From the NCBI GenBank assembly GCA_003141525.1, contig PLML01000114.1, positions 1,939 through 50,718 of the forward strand: 48,780 bases of DNA, in the 5' to 3' direction. The stretch is from Bacteroidales bacterium. Its GTDB lineage: Bacteria > Bacteroidota > Bacteroidia > Bacteroidales > VadinHA17. Shown piece by piece: positions 35,673 to 45,483 of the stretch; positions within the stretch are counted from its first letter, which is position 1, and the number at the start of each line of letters is the position of its first letter. The notes beneath the pieces were generated by a model. It made no database searches. It saw only the letters and a program-made list of their open reading frames with translations, and had not been told where the DNA came from. A program made the translations under genes and the position numbers.

Positions 35673-36707
35673 ATGGAAAACTTGCAAACGACCTATTTAG
35701 GGTTAAAACTCAGGAATCCGCTAATAGCAGGAAGCTGCGGAATTACAAATTCGATATCAAATATTAAGGAACTGGCAAAAAAAGGTGTCGGGGCTGTTGT
35801 AATCAAATCTCTTTTTGAGGAACAAATACATATTGAAACCGAAAAAGTTATTAAAAATGATGAGGATGGAGTAACTACCTTTAACCATGCACCTGATACA
35901 ATATTCAGCAAAAGAATTTATGACTACGATGAGGCGTATTCATATATCTACGATTTTGCCAGACGGAACACACTGGGAAAATACCTTGAATTCCTTACAG
36001 AAGCAAAGAATTCTGTAGATATTCCTGTAATTGCCAGCATAAACTGTGTCTCCAGCCAGGACTGGCATTCTTTTGCAAGAAAAATTGAGGAAACAGGCGT
36101 TGATGCACTTGAACTGAATATTTATATTCTTCCTTCCGACTGGCGGAGAAGCGGTGAAGACAATGAGAAGATTTACTATGATATAATTCGTGAAGTCAGA
36201 AATTATGTCAACCTGCCATTAGCAGTTAAAATCGGATTTTATTTCTCATCGCTTGCTCAGTCAATTAATAAATTGTCTCAATCTGGTATTAAGGGTCTTG
36301 TTTTATTTAACAGACCATATAATGCTGATATAGATATTGATAAGATAGGGCTAAGTCACGGACCAATCTATAGTACTGCTGATGAATATATTCATACACT
36401 CCGTTGGATATCAATACTTTCAGGCCATGTAAGCTGTGATCTCTCAGCTTCTACAGGGGTACATGATTATAAGGCATTTATAAAGCAGATTTTAGCCGGA
36501 GCAACTACTGTACAGATCGCATCAGCTCTTTATAAAGAGGGATTTGATGTAATTCCTGAAATTCTGAAGAAAACATCAGAATGGATGAAGAAACATAATT
36601 TTGATTCAGTTGATTCATTCAGAGCCCGGCTAAGCAAATCTAACCTCGATAATCCGGCAGCTATTGAAAGGGTTCAGTTCATGAAACTCTATTCAGGAAT
36701 CGAGTAA
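35673..36707 (+). CDS. Dihydroorotate dehydrogenase-like protein
   Basis: TTYLGLKLRNPLIAGSCGITNSISNIKELAKKGVGAVVIKSLFEEQI; FMN-barrel motifs VIASINC, LPLAVKIG, GLVLFNRPY. Confidence 0.85.
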   Translation: MENLQTTYLGLKLRNPLIAGSCGITNSISNIKELAKKGVGAVVIKSLFEEQIHIETEKVIKNDEDGVTTFNHAPDTIFSKRIYDYDEAYSYIYDFARRNTLGKYLEFLTEAKNSVDIPVIASINCVSSQDWHSFARKIEETGVDALELNIYILPSDWRRSGEDNEKIYYDIIREVRNYVNLPLAVKIGFYFSSLAQSINKLSQSGIKGLVLFNRPYNADIDIDKIGLSHGPIYSTADEYIHTLRWISILSGHVSCDLSASTGVHDYKAFIKQILAGATTVQIASALYKEGFDVIPEILKKTSEWMKKHNFDSVDSFRARLSKSNLDNPAAIERVQFMKLYSGIE

Positions 36708-37996
36708 CTGTTTGATGATATATCTGCACAACCCTTAGGCCTGATTATTAATCTGGTGGACTGATCGTAGGTAAAATATTTAAAAGCCCAGTTCATGAAG
36801 ATCAGAAGTTTATTTTTTACCCCTATTATACTCATGAGATGTATGAACATCCAGACAAACCAGGCAAAGACACCCTGAAAACGGACAGAAGGAAGTTCAA
36901 CTACAGCAAGATGCCTTCCAACAGTCGCCATGGTCCCTAAATCTTTGTATTTAAACTCTTTTATGGGTTTATTGCTCTTCATCCTGCCTAAATTTTCAGC
37001 TAACAACTGTGCCTGTTGAATGGCTACCTGCGCAACCTGAGGATGTCCAACAGGATATTTTTTCTCTGTCTGCAGAGAGATATCTCCAATAGCAAAGATG
37101 TTTGAATATCCTGAAACTCTGTTAAAACTGTCGACTCTGATCCTTCCGGTTCTTGAGAAACAATTGGAATTAATCCCTTCAATACTGTTCCCAGCAATTC
37201 CTGCAGTCCAGATAATCATGCCAGTAATTATGGTTTTTCCTGAATCAATAAATACGGTTTTCTCATCACAGCCGGTTGCCCTGGTATTTGTAAGCACCTG
37301 GACTCCCATTTTTTCAAGAAAACTCCTGGCTTTATCTGAAGATTGCTGAGACATGGAGCTTAGTACTCTGTCTACAGCCTCGATAAGATATATTTTTGCC
37401 CTGATCTCTTTAAACTCTGGATAATCTTTAGAAAGGACGTATTTATTCATCTCTGCCAGCGCTCCCGCAATCTCAACTCCTGATGGACCTCCTCCAATGA
37501 TTACAATTGTCATAAGCATCTCACGTTCTTCAGCATTTTGAGCTGTAAGAGCATTTTCAAAGTTCATCAGAAGTGAATTTCTCAGATCAAGTACTTCAGC
37601 AATTGTCTTCATCCCCCTTGAATATTTCTGCATCTGTGCAGAACCAAAATATGCATTAGTAGCGCCATGTGCCAGTACAAGATAGTCGTATTCAATCTCT
37701 CCCGAAGATGTTATGAGTGAATTACTGGCAGTATCAACCGATTTTACCTCCACCTTTCTCAGATGGAAATCTTTATAATGCTGGAATATTTTTCGGAGAG
37801 GGAAAAGGATTGAGCTTTCTTCAAGGCCGGCGGAAGCTACCTGGTAAAAAAGCGGCGGGAACTGGTGATAATTATGTTTATCAAGAATAACTACCTGATA
37901 ACCTGTTTTTTTAAGTTTTTTGGACAGGGTTAACCCTGCAAATCCGCAACCAACTATTACAACTCTTTTTTTATTTGTTCTTGGGATATTAATCAT
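36689..37996 (-). CDS. Type II NADH dehydrogenase-like NAD(P)/FAD oxidoreductase (NDH-2)
   Basis: KRVVIVGCGFAGLTLSKKLKKTGYQVVILDKHNYHQFPPLFYQVASAGLEESSI; VIIGGGPSGVEIAGALAEM; NIFAIGDIS. Confidence 0.92.
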   Translation of the reverse strand: MINIPRTNKKRVVIVGCGFAGLTLSKKLKKTGYQVVILDKHNYHQFPPLFYQVASAGLEESSILFPLRKIFQHYKDFHLRKVEVKSVDTASNSLITSSGEIEYDYLVLAHGATNAYFGSAQMQKYSRGMKTIAEVLDLRNSLLMNFENALTAQNAEEREMLMTIVIIGGGPSGVEIAGALAEMNKYVLSKDYPEFKEIRAKIYLIEAVDRVLSSMSQQSSDKARSFLEKMGVQVLTNTRATGCDEKTVFIDSGKTIITGMIIWTAGIAGNSIEGINSNCFSRTGRIRVDSFNRVSGYSNIFAIGDISLQTEKKYPVGHPQVAQVAIQQAQLLAENLGRMKSNKPIKEFKYKDLGTMATVGRHLAVVELPSVRFQGVFAWFVWMFIHLMSIIGVKNKLLIFMNWAFKYFTYDQSTRLIIRPKGCADISSNSYSIPE

Positions 37997-38154
37997 ATAG
38001 TTATTTTAATGCTGTTATATTATTAACACAAGAACCATATTATAGTTCAACCAGTAATAATTTGATTTAAAAGCAATGCAAAAAAATGAATAGATTTAAA
38101 CTATGAAAAATGTTTATCAGGTAATTTCACCTTGAAGAGCATATTATTGAACGG

Positions 38155-39576
38155 CTACATCTTAACAAATCTTATAATAATCTCAATAAGCCAGCCCGGA
38201 TAAATACCCAAGATTAAAATACTAAACCCGATAATAGCAAGGGTAATATTGCCGATAAGTGAAAGTTCAGGTAGTTTAATATCACTTGCAGTGGAGAAGA
38301 GCATGGTAATAATTCTGAGGTAATAGTATAACCCTATGACGCTATTGATTATCATTGAAATTATGAGTACCATAAGCCCTGCCTTCATGCCCTCGAGAAT
38401 GATGTAGAATTTTGCAATGAAACCTGCCGTTATGGGTATTCCGGCAAGCGATAGTAATGAGAGTGTAAATACGATTGCGATCCATGGTCTTTTCCAGAAG
38501 AGCCCTTTAAAATCTTCTATTTTTTCAGCTTCATATTCATTAGTCGAAAGAAGTGTTATCACACCGAAAGCCCCGATTGTTGTAAAAAAATATGATATCA
38601 GATAAAAAATTGAAGCCTGTATTCCTCTGTTGCTGCCGGTCAGCAATATTATTAGCAGGTATCCCATATTTGCAATGGATGAATATCCTAAGAGCCTTTT
38701 TATGTTCTTTTGCCTTATAGCAAGTATGTTTCCCACGAACATTGAAAGTACTGCGATACCCGAAATTGCAATAAATAAGTAATGGTTATTGAACCCTCTG
38801 AGAATAAAAAAGAACCTTATCAATATTGCCATTACGGCTCCTTTTGAAACTGTAGCTATATATGCTGAAACGGGGGCAGGTGCTCCCTGATAGACATCGG
38901 GTGTCCACATATGAAACGGAACTAATGCAAGCTTAAAACCTATTCCAACCATCATCATTCCAAAACCGGATATAACAAGCGGGGATAACGGATCATGTGT
39001 GACAAGTGCTGCTGCTATTGCTCCAAATTGCATTGTCCCGAATGCAGTGTATATCAAAGCCATACCAAATAATAAAAATGCAGAAGAAACAGAAGCCAGG
39101 ATAAGATATTTAATTCCGGCTTCGATAGAATTGCTTTTATATCTCAGGAATGCTATGAGTATATATAATGAGATGCTGAGCGTTTCAATGCCAAGAAAAA
39201 AGAGTACGAAATGATTAGCAACAGCCAGCAATGATGCTCCAAGTGTTGAAGTAAAGATAATTATATAATACTCTTCCCTGACACCATCAAGTTGCTTTAT
39301 ATAATCATAAGAAAGGAATGTAACAAGCAATGCAGAAATGATAATTATTCCGAGAAAAAACAGGCTGTAACTGTCGATAATAAATAATGGCTCTATAGTA
39401 TGAGGAACCGACGGAACAATAAAAAATATCGAACAAAATGCCGCTAATAATGACAGAACAGAAAATCCAAAAACAACTCTGTAATTTCGCAAAATAGAAA
39501 CTACGATCATAATCACAACAGGAGCTATGGCAATAATGAGGAAGGGCATTAAACACAAAAAATCTTTACCGGTCAT
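38155..39576 (-). CDS. nuoN: NADH-quinone oxidoreductase subunit N
   Basis: KLALVPFHMWTPDVYQGAPAPVSAYIATVSKGAVMAI; RQKNIKRLLGYSSIANMGYLL. Confidence 0.95.
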   Translation of the reverse strand: MTGKDFLCLMPFLIIAIAPVVIMIVVSILRNYRVVFGFSVLSLLAAFCSIFFIVPSVPHTIEPLFIIDSYSLFFLGIIIISALLVTFLSYDYIKQLDGVREEYYIIIFTSTLGASLLAVANHFVLFFLGIETLSISLYILIAFLRYKSNSIEAGIKYLILASVSSAFLLFGMALIYTAFGTMQFGAIAAALVTHDPLSPLVISGFGMMMVGIGFKLALVPFHMWTPDVYQGAPAPVSAYIATVSKGAVMAILIRFFFILRGFNNHYLFIAISGIAVLSMFVGNILAIRQKNIKRLLGYSSIANMGYLLIILLTGSNRGIQASIFYLISYFFTTIGAFGVITLLSTNEYEAEKIEDFKGLFWKRPWIAIVFTLSLLSLAGIPITAGFIAKFYIILEGMKAGLMVLIISMIINSVIGLYYYLRIITMLFSTASDIKLPELSLIGNITLAIIGFSILILGIYPGWLIEIIIRFVKM

Positions 39577-39589
39577 ATGTTATTGTCCT

Positions 39590-41206
39590 TTATATTAACT
39601 TTTTCCCCTTAGTGTTATTTTGTGTTCCTTTGTGGTTAAATGAATTAGCTTTTACCACCAAGGTGCACAAAGAGTTACACGAAGGTTCACAAAGGATGTT
39701 TTCCGCATTGTCAGAGTTACTTCCCGGGTTCTGAAAGGTTATCTCTCTATGTTTAATCAATGTCTTCAAAAGGGACGGTTTAGCTGTATCAAGTACAGGC
39801 TGCGGAAACAGGCCTAACCAGACGATTGCAATAACCAATAAAGCTGAAACTACTTTTTCACGGAGTGTCAGATCATTAATTTTCCAGTCAGTATTTTTAT
39901 TGCCGAGGAAGACTTTCTGGACAATCCGGAGAGAATAAATTGTTGCTGCAATCAGTCCCAGGCTTGACAGACAAGACATCAGTATATTTGCTTTAAAAGC
40001 TCCGATCAGTATAAGGAGTTCCGCAATAAAATTACCCAATCCCGGTAATCCCAATGATGCCATGGAGAAGATGAGCCCGATAGCACCCATAACCGGGGCT
40101 TTTTCCCAAAGACCCCCCATTTTATTTATATCCCGTGTATGAATACGTTCGTAAAGCTGCCCGACTAATATAAACAGTGCCCCGGTACTTATTCCGTGTG
40201 CAATCATCTGAATAACAACTCCCTGATAAGCCAGTTCATTAAACGAAAAAACGCCAAGTATTACAAAACCCATATGACTGACACTCGTATAAGCCACCAG
40301 GCGCTTCAGATCAGTTTGCGCAAATGCAAGTTTGGCACCATACAGGATACCTGCAACACCAAGTAACATCCCAATTGGGGCGAAAGTAACCGATTCAGAT
40401 GGGAATAATGGGACTATAAATCGCAGAAGACCATAAGCTCCTGTTTTCAAAAGCAACGCGGCAAGAATGAGGCTTCCAGCGGTTGGCGCTTCGGTATGAG
40501 CATCCGGCAACCAGTTGTGCAAAGGGACAACAGGTAATTTTACCAGAAATGCTGCAAGGAATCCGAGCATTATCAGCAGACCAGTTGAATCAGCCATTCT
40601 GGTTCCAAGCAGCTGCAGATAATCAAACGTATATAACCCGGTCGAATGTCCGTGTACAAAATATAAAGTAATTATTGAGATAAACATCAGGAGTCCGCTT
40701 GCCTGTGTATAAAGAAAGAATTTATTAGAGGCGGCAGTCCTGTTCTCATGTCCCCAGATACCAATCAGAAAGTACATCGGGACGAGCATCAGTTCCCAGA
40801 AGAAATAGAAAAGGAAGAGATCAAGTGAAAGAAATACTCCCGTAATTCCTGTTAAAATAAGCAGAAGATTGAAATGGAAGAACCCAACTTTTGAATCTAT
40901 CTCTTTCCAGGAAATAATAACAGAAATTATCCCAAGGAAAAATGTCAGAATGAGCATCACGAGGCTTAAGCCATCAAGAGCAAGATGCAAGCTTATACCG
41001 AATTCAGGAATCCAGTTAAACTTAATATCAATCAGCCAGTCTTTATCCGACGGGTTTGATTGCAAAAGATATAAAATGATAAGAATCAAATCAGTGGACA
41101 ATGCAACAAAGGAAATTATACGAGGCCAGATATGATTCCGTTTTCCTGTAAGCCATGCGAGAAACGCTCCTGCCAATAATATAACTATAAGATAAATAAG
41201 TATCAT
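39590..41206 (-). CDS. nuoM: NADH-quinone oxidoreductase subunit M, with repeat-derived C-terminal tail
   Basis: LFYFFWELMLVPMYFLIGIWG; FLVKLPVVPLHNWLPDAHTEAPTAGSLILAALLLKTGAYGLLRF; order within nuo operon. Confidence 0.96.
   Translation of the reverse strand: MILIYLIVILLAGAFLAWLTGKRNHIWPRIISFVALSTDLILIILYLLQSNPSDKDWLIDIKFNWIPEFGISLHLALDGLSLVMLILTFFLGIISVIISWKEIDSKVGFFHFNLLLILTGITGVFLSLDLFLFYFFWELMLVPMYFLIGIWGHENRTAASNKFFLYTQASGLLMFISIITLYFVHGHSTGLYTFDYLQLLGTRMADSTGLLIMLGFLAAFLVKLPVVPLHNWLPDAHTEAPTAGSLILAALLLKTGAYGLLRFIVPLFPSESVTFAPIGMLLGVAGILYGAKLAFAQTDLKRLVAYTSVSHMGFVILGVFSFNELAYQGVVIQMIAHGISTGALFILVGQLYERIHTRDINKMGGLWEKAPVMGAIGLIFSMASLGLPGLGNFIAELLILIGAFKANILMSCLSSLGLIAATIYSLRIVQKVFLGNKNTDWKINDLTLREKVVSALLVIAIVWLGLFPQPVLDTAKPSLLKTLIKHREITFQNPGSNSDNAENILCEPSCNSLCTLVVKANSFNHKGTQNNTKGKKLI
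39601..39699. repeat. CTTTGTG/CTTAGTG inverted-repeat element overlapping the 3' end of nuoM
   Basis: TTTTCCCCTTAGTGTTATTTTGTGTTCCTTTGTGGTTAAATGAATTAGCTTTTACCACCAAGGTGCACAAAGAGTTACACGAAGGTTCACAAAGG. Confidence 0.75.
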
Positions 41207-43080
41207 TTGCTAAGCATATAAGTTAATATTATCGCAATACCAATAGCGATTGACAACAAATACCATCTTATTTTCCCGTTTTGAGTACTGCTAAGTATAC
41301 GGTTTAATAAAAGTGCCAGCCGGGCTAATCCAATATTCCACAGATCAAAAAAATCATTTTTATCGATAACTGAAAGCCAGACAATTGGTTTTACAAACAG
41401 AGCATCATATAGTTTATCAAAACCCCATCCTTTTTCAAAGAATTTGTTAATCTTGCTGTGACTATAGGGTTCTGACAGTGCAGGTTTTTTAAAATAAATT
41501 AAATATGCAATATAGATTCCTGACAGTGCTATTATGGCGGACAGGGTCTGAAACAGTAGCTCCTGACCTTCTTCTCTTTTAGTAATAATAACAGGTAACG
41601 TATTGTCAACCAGGTTTGAAAAAAGATGAATATTACCGATTGATGCCGGCAGTTCTACAAATCCTCCGACAAGAGATAAAACGGCGAGAATGATTACCGG
41701 AACAGTCATTATTTTGCCCGGAATAAATGTTGGTTGGGTTTTAGCTTCGCCATAGAATGTTATAAATATCATCCTGAAGGAATAAAGTGCGGTTAACAGA
41801 GCCCCGATGATTCCTGCAAGCCAAAGCATAATACTTCCGCTTTGTGACGCGAATGAATACCACAATATCTGATCCTTGCTATAGAAGCCAGCTGTAATCA
41901 GTGGAAGAGCAGAAAGGGATGCAGAGCCGATCAAAAATGTATAAAATACAACCGGCATTTTTTTCCTGAGACCACCCATCCTGAAAATATCATGTTCTTC
42001 ATTCAGAACCAGTATTACTATTCCTGCCCCGAGGAATAGCAAGGCTTTGAAGAAGGCATGTATCATGAAATGAAATACTGCAGCGGACCATGCACCGACA
42101 CCCAGAGCAAGAAACATATAGCCTATCTGACTTATTGTAGAATAAGCAAGAATCCTTTTCAGATCGTGTTGCGCCAGAGCGCTGAATCCGGCAATCAGCA
42201 ATGTTAGTACGCCAATAATAGCTATTGCAGACTGGACAACCGGAGCAAGGCTGAACAACACGTGTGTACGTGCAATCAGATAGACACCTGCAGTAACCAT
42301 TGTTGCTGCATGTATCAATGCACTCACGGGAGAAGGGCCTGCCATGGCATCAGGTAGCCAGGTTTGTAAGGGTAGCTGGGCCGACTTTCCCAGAGCCCCG
42401 CCAAGTAATAATGCCGCAGTCAGAACTGCAATTGAAGAACCTGGAACCCACTTTTCAGATGCTTGTTGCATCAATTGGTTTATATTGACTGTGCCAAAAT
42501 TCAGGAAGAGTATGAAAATACCTATAATCATTGCAGTATCCCCGACCCTTGTAATAATAAAGGCTTTTCTGGCTGCATAGCCATTTTCAGGCTCTTTATA
42601 CCAGAAGCCAATCAGCAGGTAACTGCATAGACCCACACCCTCCCATCCGAGATACATTAGTAAAATATTATCGGAAAGGACGAGTATAAGCATTGAGCCG
42701 ATAAAAAGATTCATGTACGCAAAAAACCTTGTGAATCCTTCATCTTTCGCCATAAATCCTATAGAGTAAATGTGTATCAGGAATCCTACGAAAGTGATAA
42801 CAAAGCAGAAAACCAGTGAAAGAGCGTCGAGACTGAATGATATTTCGACCTTCAGGTTACCGGCATTAATCCATTCCCAGACGGCGACTGAATAAGATTT
42901 GACTTCAGGCAAGGATTTTAAAAACTCTATTGCAATAATGAATGTTAGAATAGCTATAACACCGATCGATCCGGCGCCTATAATACCTGCAATCTTCCGG
43001 CTCAGTTTATGTCCGAAAAGAGCCAGAGTTAGAAAGCTCAATAAAGGTATACCAGGTATCAGGGCAATAATAGTGGTCAT
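41203..43080 (-). CDS. nuoL: NADH-quinone oxidoreductase subunit L
   Basis: LMYLGWEGVGLCSYLLIGFWY; GKSAQLPLQTWLPDAMAGPSPVSALIHAATMVTAGVYLIAR. Confidence 0.97.
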   Translation of the reverse strand: MTTIIALIPGIPLLSFLTLALFGHKLSRKIAGIIGAGSIGVIAILTFIIAIEFLKSLPEVKSYSVAVWEWINAGNLKVEISFSLDALSLVFCFVITFVGFLIHIYSIGFMAKDEGFTRFFAYMNLFIGSMLILVLSDNILLMYLGWEGVGLCSYLLIGFWYKEPENGYAARKAFIITRVGDTAMIIGIFILFLNFGTVNINQLMQQASEKWVPGSSIAVLTAALLLGGALGKSAQLPLQTWLPDAMAGPSPVSALIHAATMVTAGVYLIARTHVLFSLAPVVQSAIAIIGVLTLLIAGFSALAQHDLKRILAYSTISQIGYMFLALGVGAWSAAVFHFMIHAFFKALLFLGAGIVILVLNEEHDIFRMGGLRKKMPVVFYTFLIGSASLSALPLITAGFYSKDQILWYSFASQSGSIMLWLAGIIGALLTALYSFRMIFITFYGEAKTQPTFIPGKIMTVPVIILAVLSLVGGFVELPASIGNIHLFSNLVDNTLPVIITKREEGQELLFQTLSAIIALSGIYIAYLIYFKKPALSEPYSHSKINKFFEKGWGFDKLYDALFVKPIVWLSVIDKNDFFDLWNIGLARLALLLNRILSSTQNGKIRWYLLSIAIGIAIILTYMLSK

Positions 43081-43092
43081 TCGCTGGTTAAA

Positions 43093-43407
43093 TTAATTTT
43101 GATCTTTTAAATTATTAACTGCGTCAGCATCAAGTGTCTTAAAATGATGGTAAACCTGAAGGATCAATGCTAATCCTATGGCTACCTCGACTGCAGTCAC
43201 AGCCAATATAAAAATAAACATGACCTGCCCGTCGGGTTGTTTCCAGTGAGTTCCGGCAATTATGAATACAAGTCCGGCGCTGTTAAACATGATCTCGATC
43301 GACATCAGCATAAATATCATATTTCTGCGGACTAACAGTCCAATCAGTCCCAGGAAAAAGAGTATTCCTGCAAACAATATTTGTGTTTCGACGGGTACTG
43401 TAAGCAT
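43093..43407 (-). CDS. nuoK: NADH-quinone oxidoreductase subunit K
   Basis: RRNMIFMLMSIEIMFNSAGLVFI...VMFIFILAVTAVEVAIGLALILQVY. Confidence 0.95.
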   Translation of the reverse strand: MLTVPVETQILFAGILFFLGLIGLLVRRNMIFMLMSIEIMFNSAGLVFIIAGTHWKQPDGQVMFIFILAVTAVEVAIGLALILQVYHHFKTLDADAVNNLKDQN

Positions 43408-43411
43408 AATT

Positions 43412-43930
43412 CTATTTTATTTCGAGAAAACGGTGTTTGACTTTTTTCTTCTGACTCCCAAGATGATAAGCTCCTATCACTCCTGCCATCAGTAGTATAG
43501 CAGCAATTTCGACCCCCAGCAGGTAGGTTGTAAAGAGTGAAATTCCTACCTGTTTTGGTAATATTGCTTCTTTATCCGGAGGGATTGTCTGGACATTTTT
43601 TAATGCAAAGATCAGGTTAACTAACAGAACAGCTGCAAGAATTGTGGGAACAATCCACATACGAGGTTCAAGCCACTTCTTTTCAGCTTCTCTCTCAAGT
43701 CCTATATTTAGCATCATGGTTACAAAAATGAAGAGCACCATGATTGCGCCAGCATAAATTATTACCTCGAGGGCCGCAATAAATGGTGCATTCAATAGAT
43801 AAAAAATCACAGATATAGCTAAAAGAGATAAAATAAGATAAAGCAATGAATGAATAGCATTCCTGCCGGAAATGGCCATTACAGTTGAAATTATTGCAAC
43901 AAGGGCCGCTATATAGAAAAACATATCCAT
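43412..43930 (-). CDS. nuoJ: NADH-quinone oxidoreductase subunit J
   Basis: NAIHSLLYLILSLLAISVIFYLLNAPFIAALEVIIYAGAIMVLFIFVTMML. Confidence 0.95.
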   Translation of the reverse strand: MDMFFYIAALVAIISTVMAISGRNAIHSLLYLILSLLAISVIFYLLNAPFIAALEVIIYAGAIMVLFIFVTMMLNIGLEREAEKKWLEPRMWIVPTILAAVLLVNLIFALKNVQTIPPDKEAILPKQVGISLFTTYLLGVEIAAILLMAGVIGAYHLGSQKKKVKHRFLEIK

Positions 43931-43946
43931 CTTATCTTCCTTTTAA

Positions 43947-44462
43947 TTAAGGCAAGAGTTCTTTTATATCTACAGGCTTCTCTTCATTCTCTCCCTCACC
44001 TTTGCCTTTGACACCTATTTCAACTCCTGCAATTTTATAGAAGTTATATCCCGTATATTTGCCTTCCCCGCTGATGAGTAAATGTTTCTTTTCATACACC
44101 ATATTCTGTCTGTCATACTCTGCCATCTCAAAATCGGGTATAAGCTGAATGGCATAAGTTGGACAAGCTTCTTCACAAAAGCCGCAAAAAATACATCTTG
44201 AAAAATTGATTCTGAAGAATTCAGGGTATCTCCTTCCCTGCTCATCTTCTGTTGCCTGAAGTGAAATACAATCCACTGGACAGGCAGCTGCACAAAGGTA
44301 ACATGCAACACATCTTTCTTTCTTCTCAGCATCCCTGGTAAGGATAATTCTTCCCCTGTAACGGGGAGGAAGATATGGCTTGACTTCAGGATATTCCACA
44401 GTCTCTGTTTTGTGAAAAACATGAAGGAAAGTAAGCCACATACTTCGAAGAATACTTATCAT
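43947..44462 (-). CDS. nuoI: NADH-quinone oxidoreductase subunit I
   Basis: [18 protein letters not shown] and [29 protein letters not shown]; ends [15 protein letters not shown]. Confidence 0.96.
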   Translation of the reverse strand: MISILRSMWLTFLHVFHKTETVEYPEVKPYLPPRYRGRIILTRDAEKKERCVACYLCAAACPVDCISLQATEDEQGRRYPEFFRINFSRCIFCGFCEEACPTYAIQLIPDFEMAEYDRQNMVYEKKHLLISGEGKYTGYNFYKIAGVEIGVKGKGEGENEEKPVDIKELLP

Positions 44463-44490
44463 ACCAGGATCTATATTTTAATATTTGATT

Positions 44491-45483
44491 TCATTTTAAA
44501 AATATCAGTATTGCGCCGGTTACCAATAGATTAAGTAATGACAGTGGTAATAAAATCTTCCATCCAAGCTCCATCAACTGATCATATCTTGGCCGGGGCA
44601 ATGAAGCCCTGAGCAGGATAAACACACAAATAAAAAAGAAGGTCTTAAACAGGAACCAGAAAACCGGGGGAAGAAATGAAGGTCCCAGCCATCCGCCAAA
44701 AAACAATGTGGAAACAAGCGCAGATATAAGTGTAATTCCGAGGTATTCACCAACGAAAAACATTCCGAACTTCATACCGGAATATTCAGAATGATAGCCG
44801 GCAATAAGTTCGCCCTCAGCTTCGGGAATATCAAAGGGTAGCCTGTGAGTTTCAGCAATACCTGCAATAAAGAACACTATAAAACCAATAAACTGTGGTA
44901 TGAAGAACCAGCCACCCTTTTGTGCTTCAACTATTTTGCAAAAGCTAAAGCTGTCTGCCATCATTACCACTCCCATCAGGGAAAGACCCATGAATACTTC
45001 GTAGGTAAGCATTTGTGCTGATGCTCTCATTGCGCCAATTAATGAATACTTGTTGTTTGAAGCCCAGCCGCCCAGTACAATGCTGTAAACACCCAGCGAT
45101 GAATTACCAAGGAAAAACAGAATACCAATATTTGAATCAAACACATAGAAATCTGGACCAAAAGGTACAACCGCAAAGGTTAACAGAATCGTGATCATAA
45201 GTATTCCAGGAGCAAGTACAAAAACCGGCCGGTCTGAAAAGGGAGGTACCCAATCCTCTTTAAAGAATAATTTTATTGTATCGGCAACTACCTGTCCCAG
45301 ACCGAACGGGCCAACGCGATTCGGACCCAGTCTGTCCTGCCATACTGAAAGAAGCCTTCTCTCTACCCAAATCAGTCCGGCTGCAATAGACAATACTATT
45401 AAAAGTATTCCTGCTATTATAAAGACATATTTCATGAACAGTAATTTATAGTTTATGAAATTTCCCAAAACCCGGAATATCAA
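44491..45483 (-). CDS. nuoH: NADH-quinone oxidoreductase subunit H; likely start at Met17 (45435)
   Basis: [70 protein letters not shown] start overlaps the nuoG stop, Met17 does not. Confidence 0.96.
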   Translation of the reverse strand: MIFRVLGNFINYKLLFMKYVFIIAGILLIVLSIAAGLIWVERRLLSVWQDRLGPNRVGPFGLGQVVADTIKLFFKEDWVPPFSDRPVFVLAPGILMITILLTFAVVPFGPDFYVFDSNIGILFFLGNSSLGVYSIVLGGWASNNKYSLIGAMRASAQMLTYEVFMGLSLMGVVMMADSFSFCKIVEAQKGGWFFIPQFIGFIVFFIAGIAETHRLPFDIPEAEGELIAGYHSEYSGMKFGMFFVGEYLGITLISALVSTLFFGGWLGPSFLPPVFWFLFKTFFFICVFILLRASLPRPRYDQLMELGWKILLPLSLLNLLVTGAILIFLK

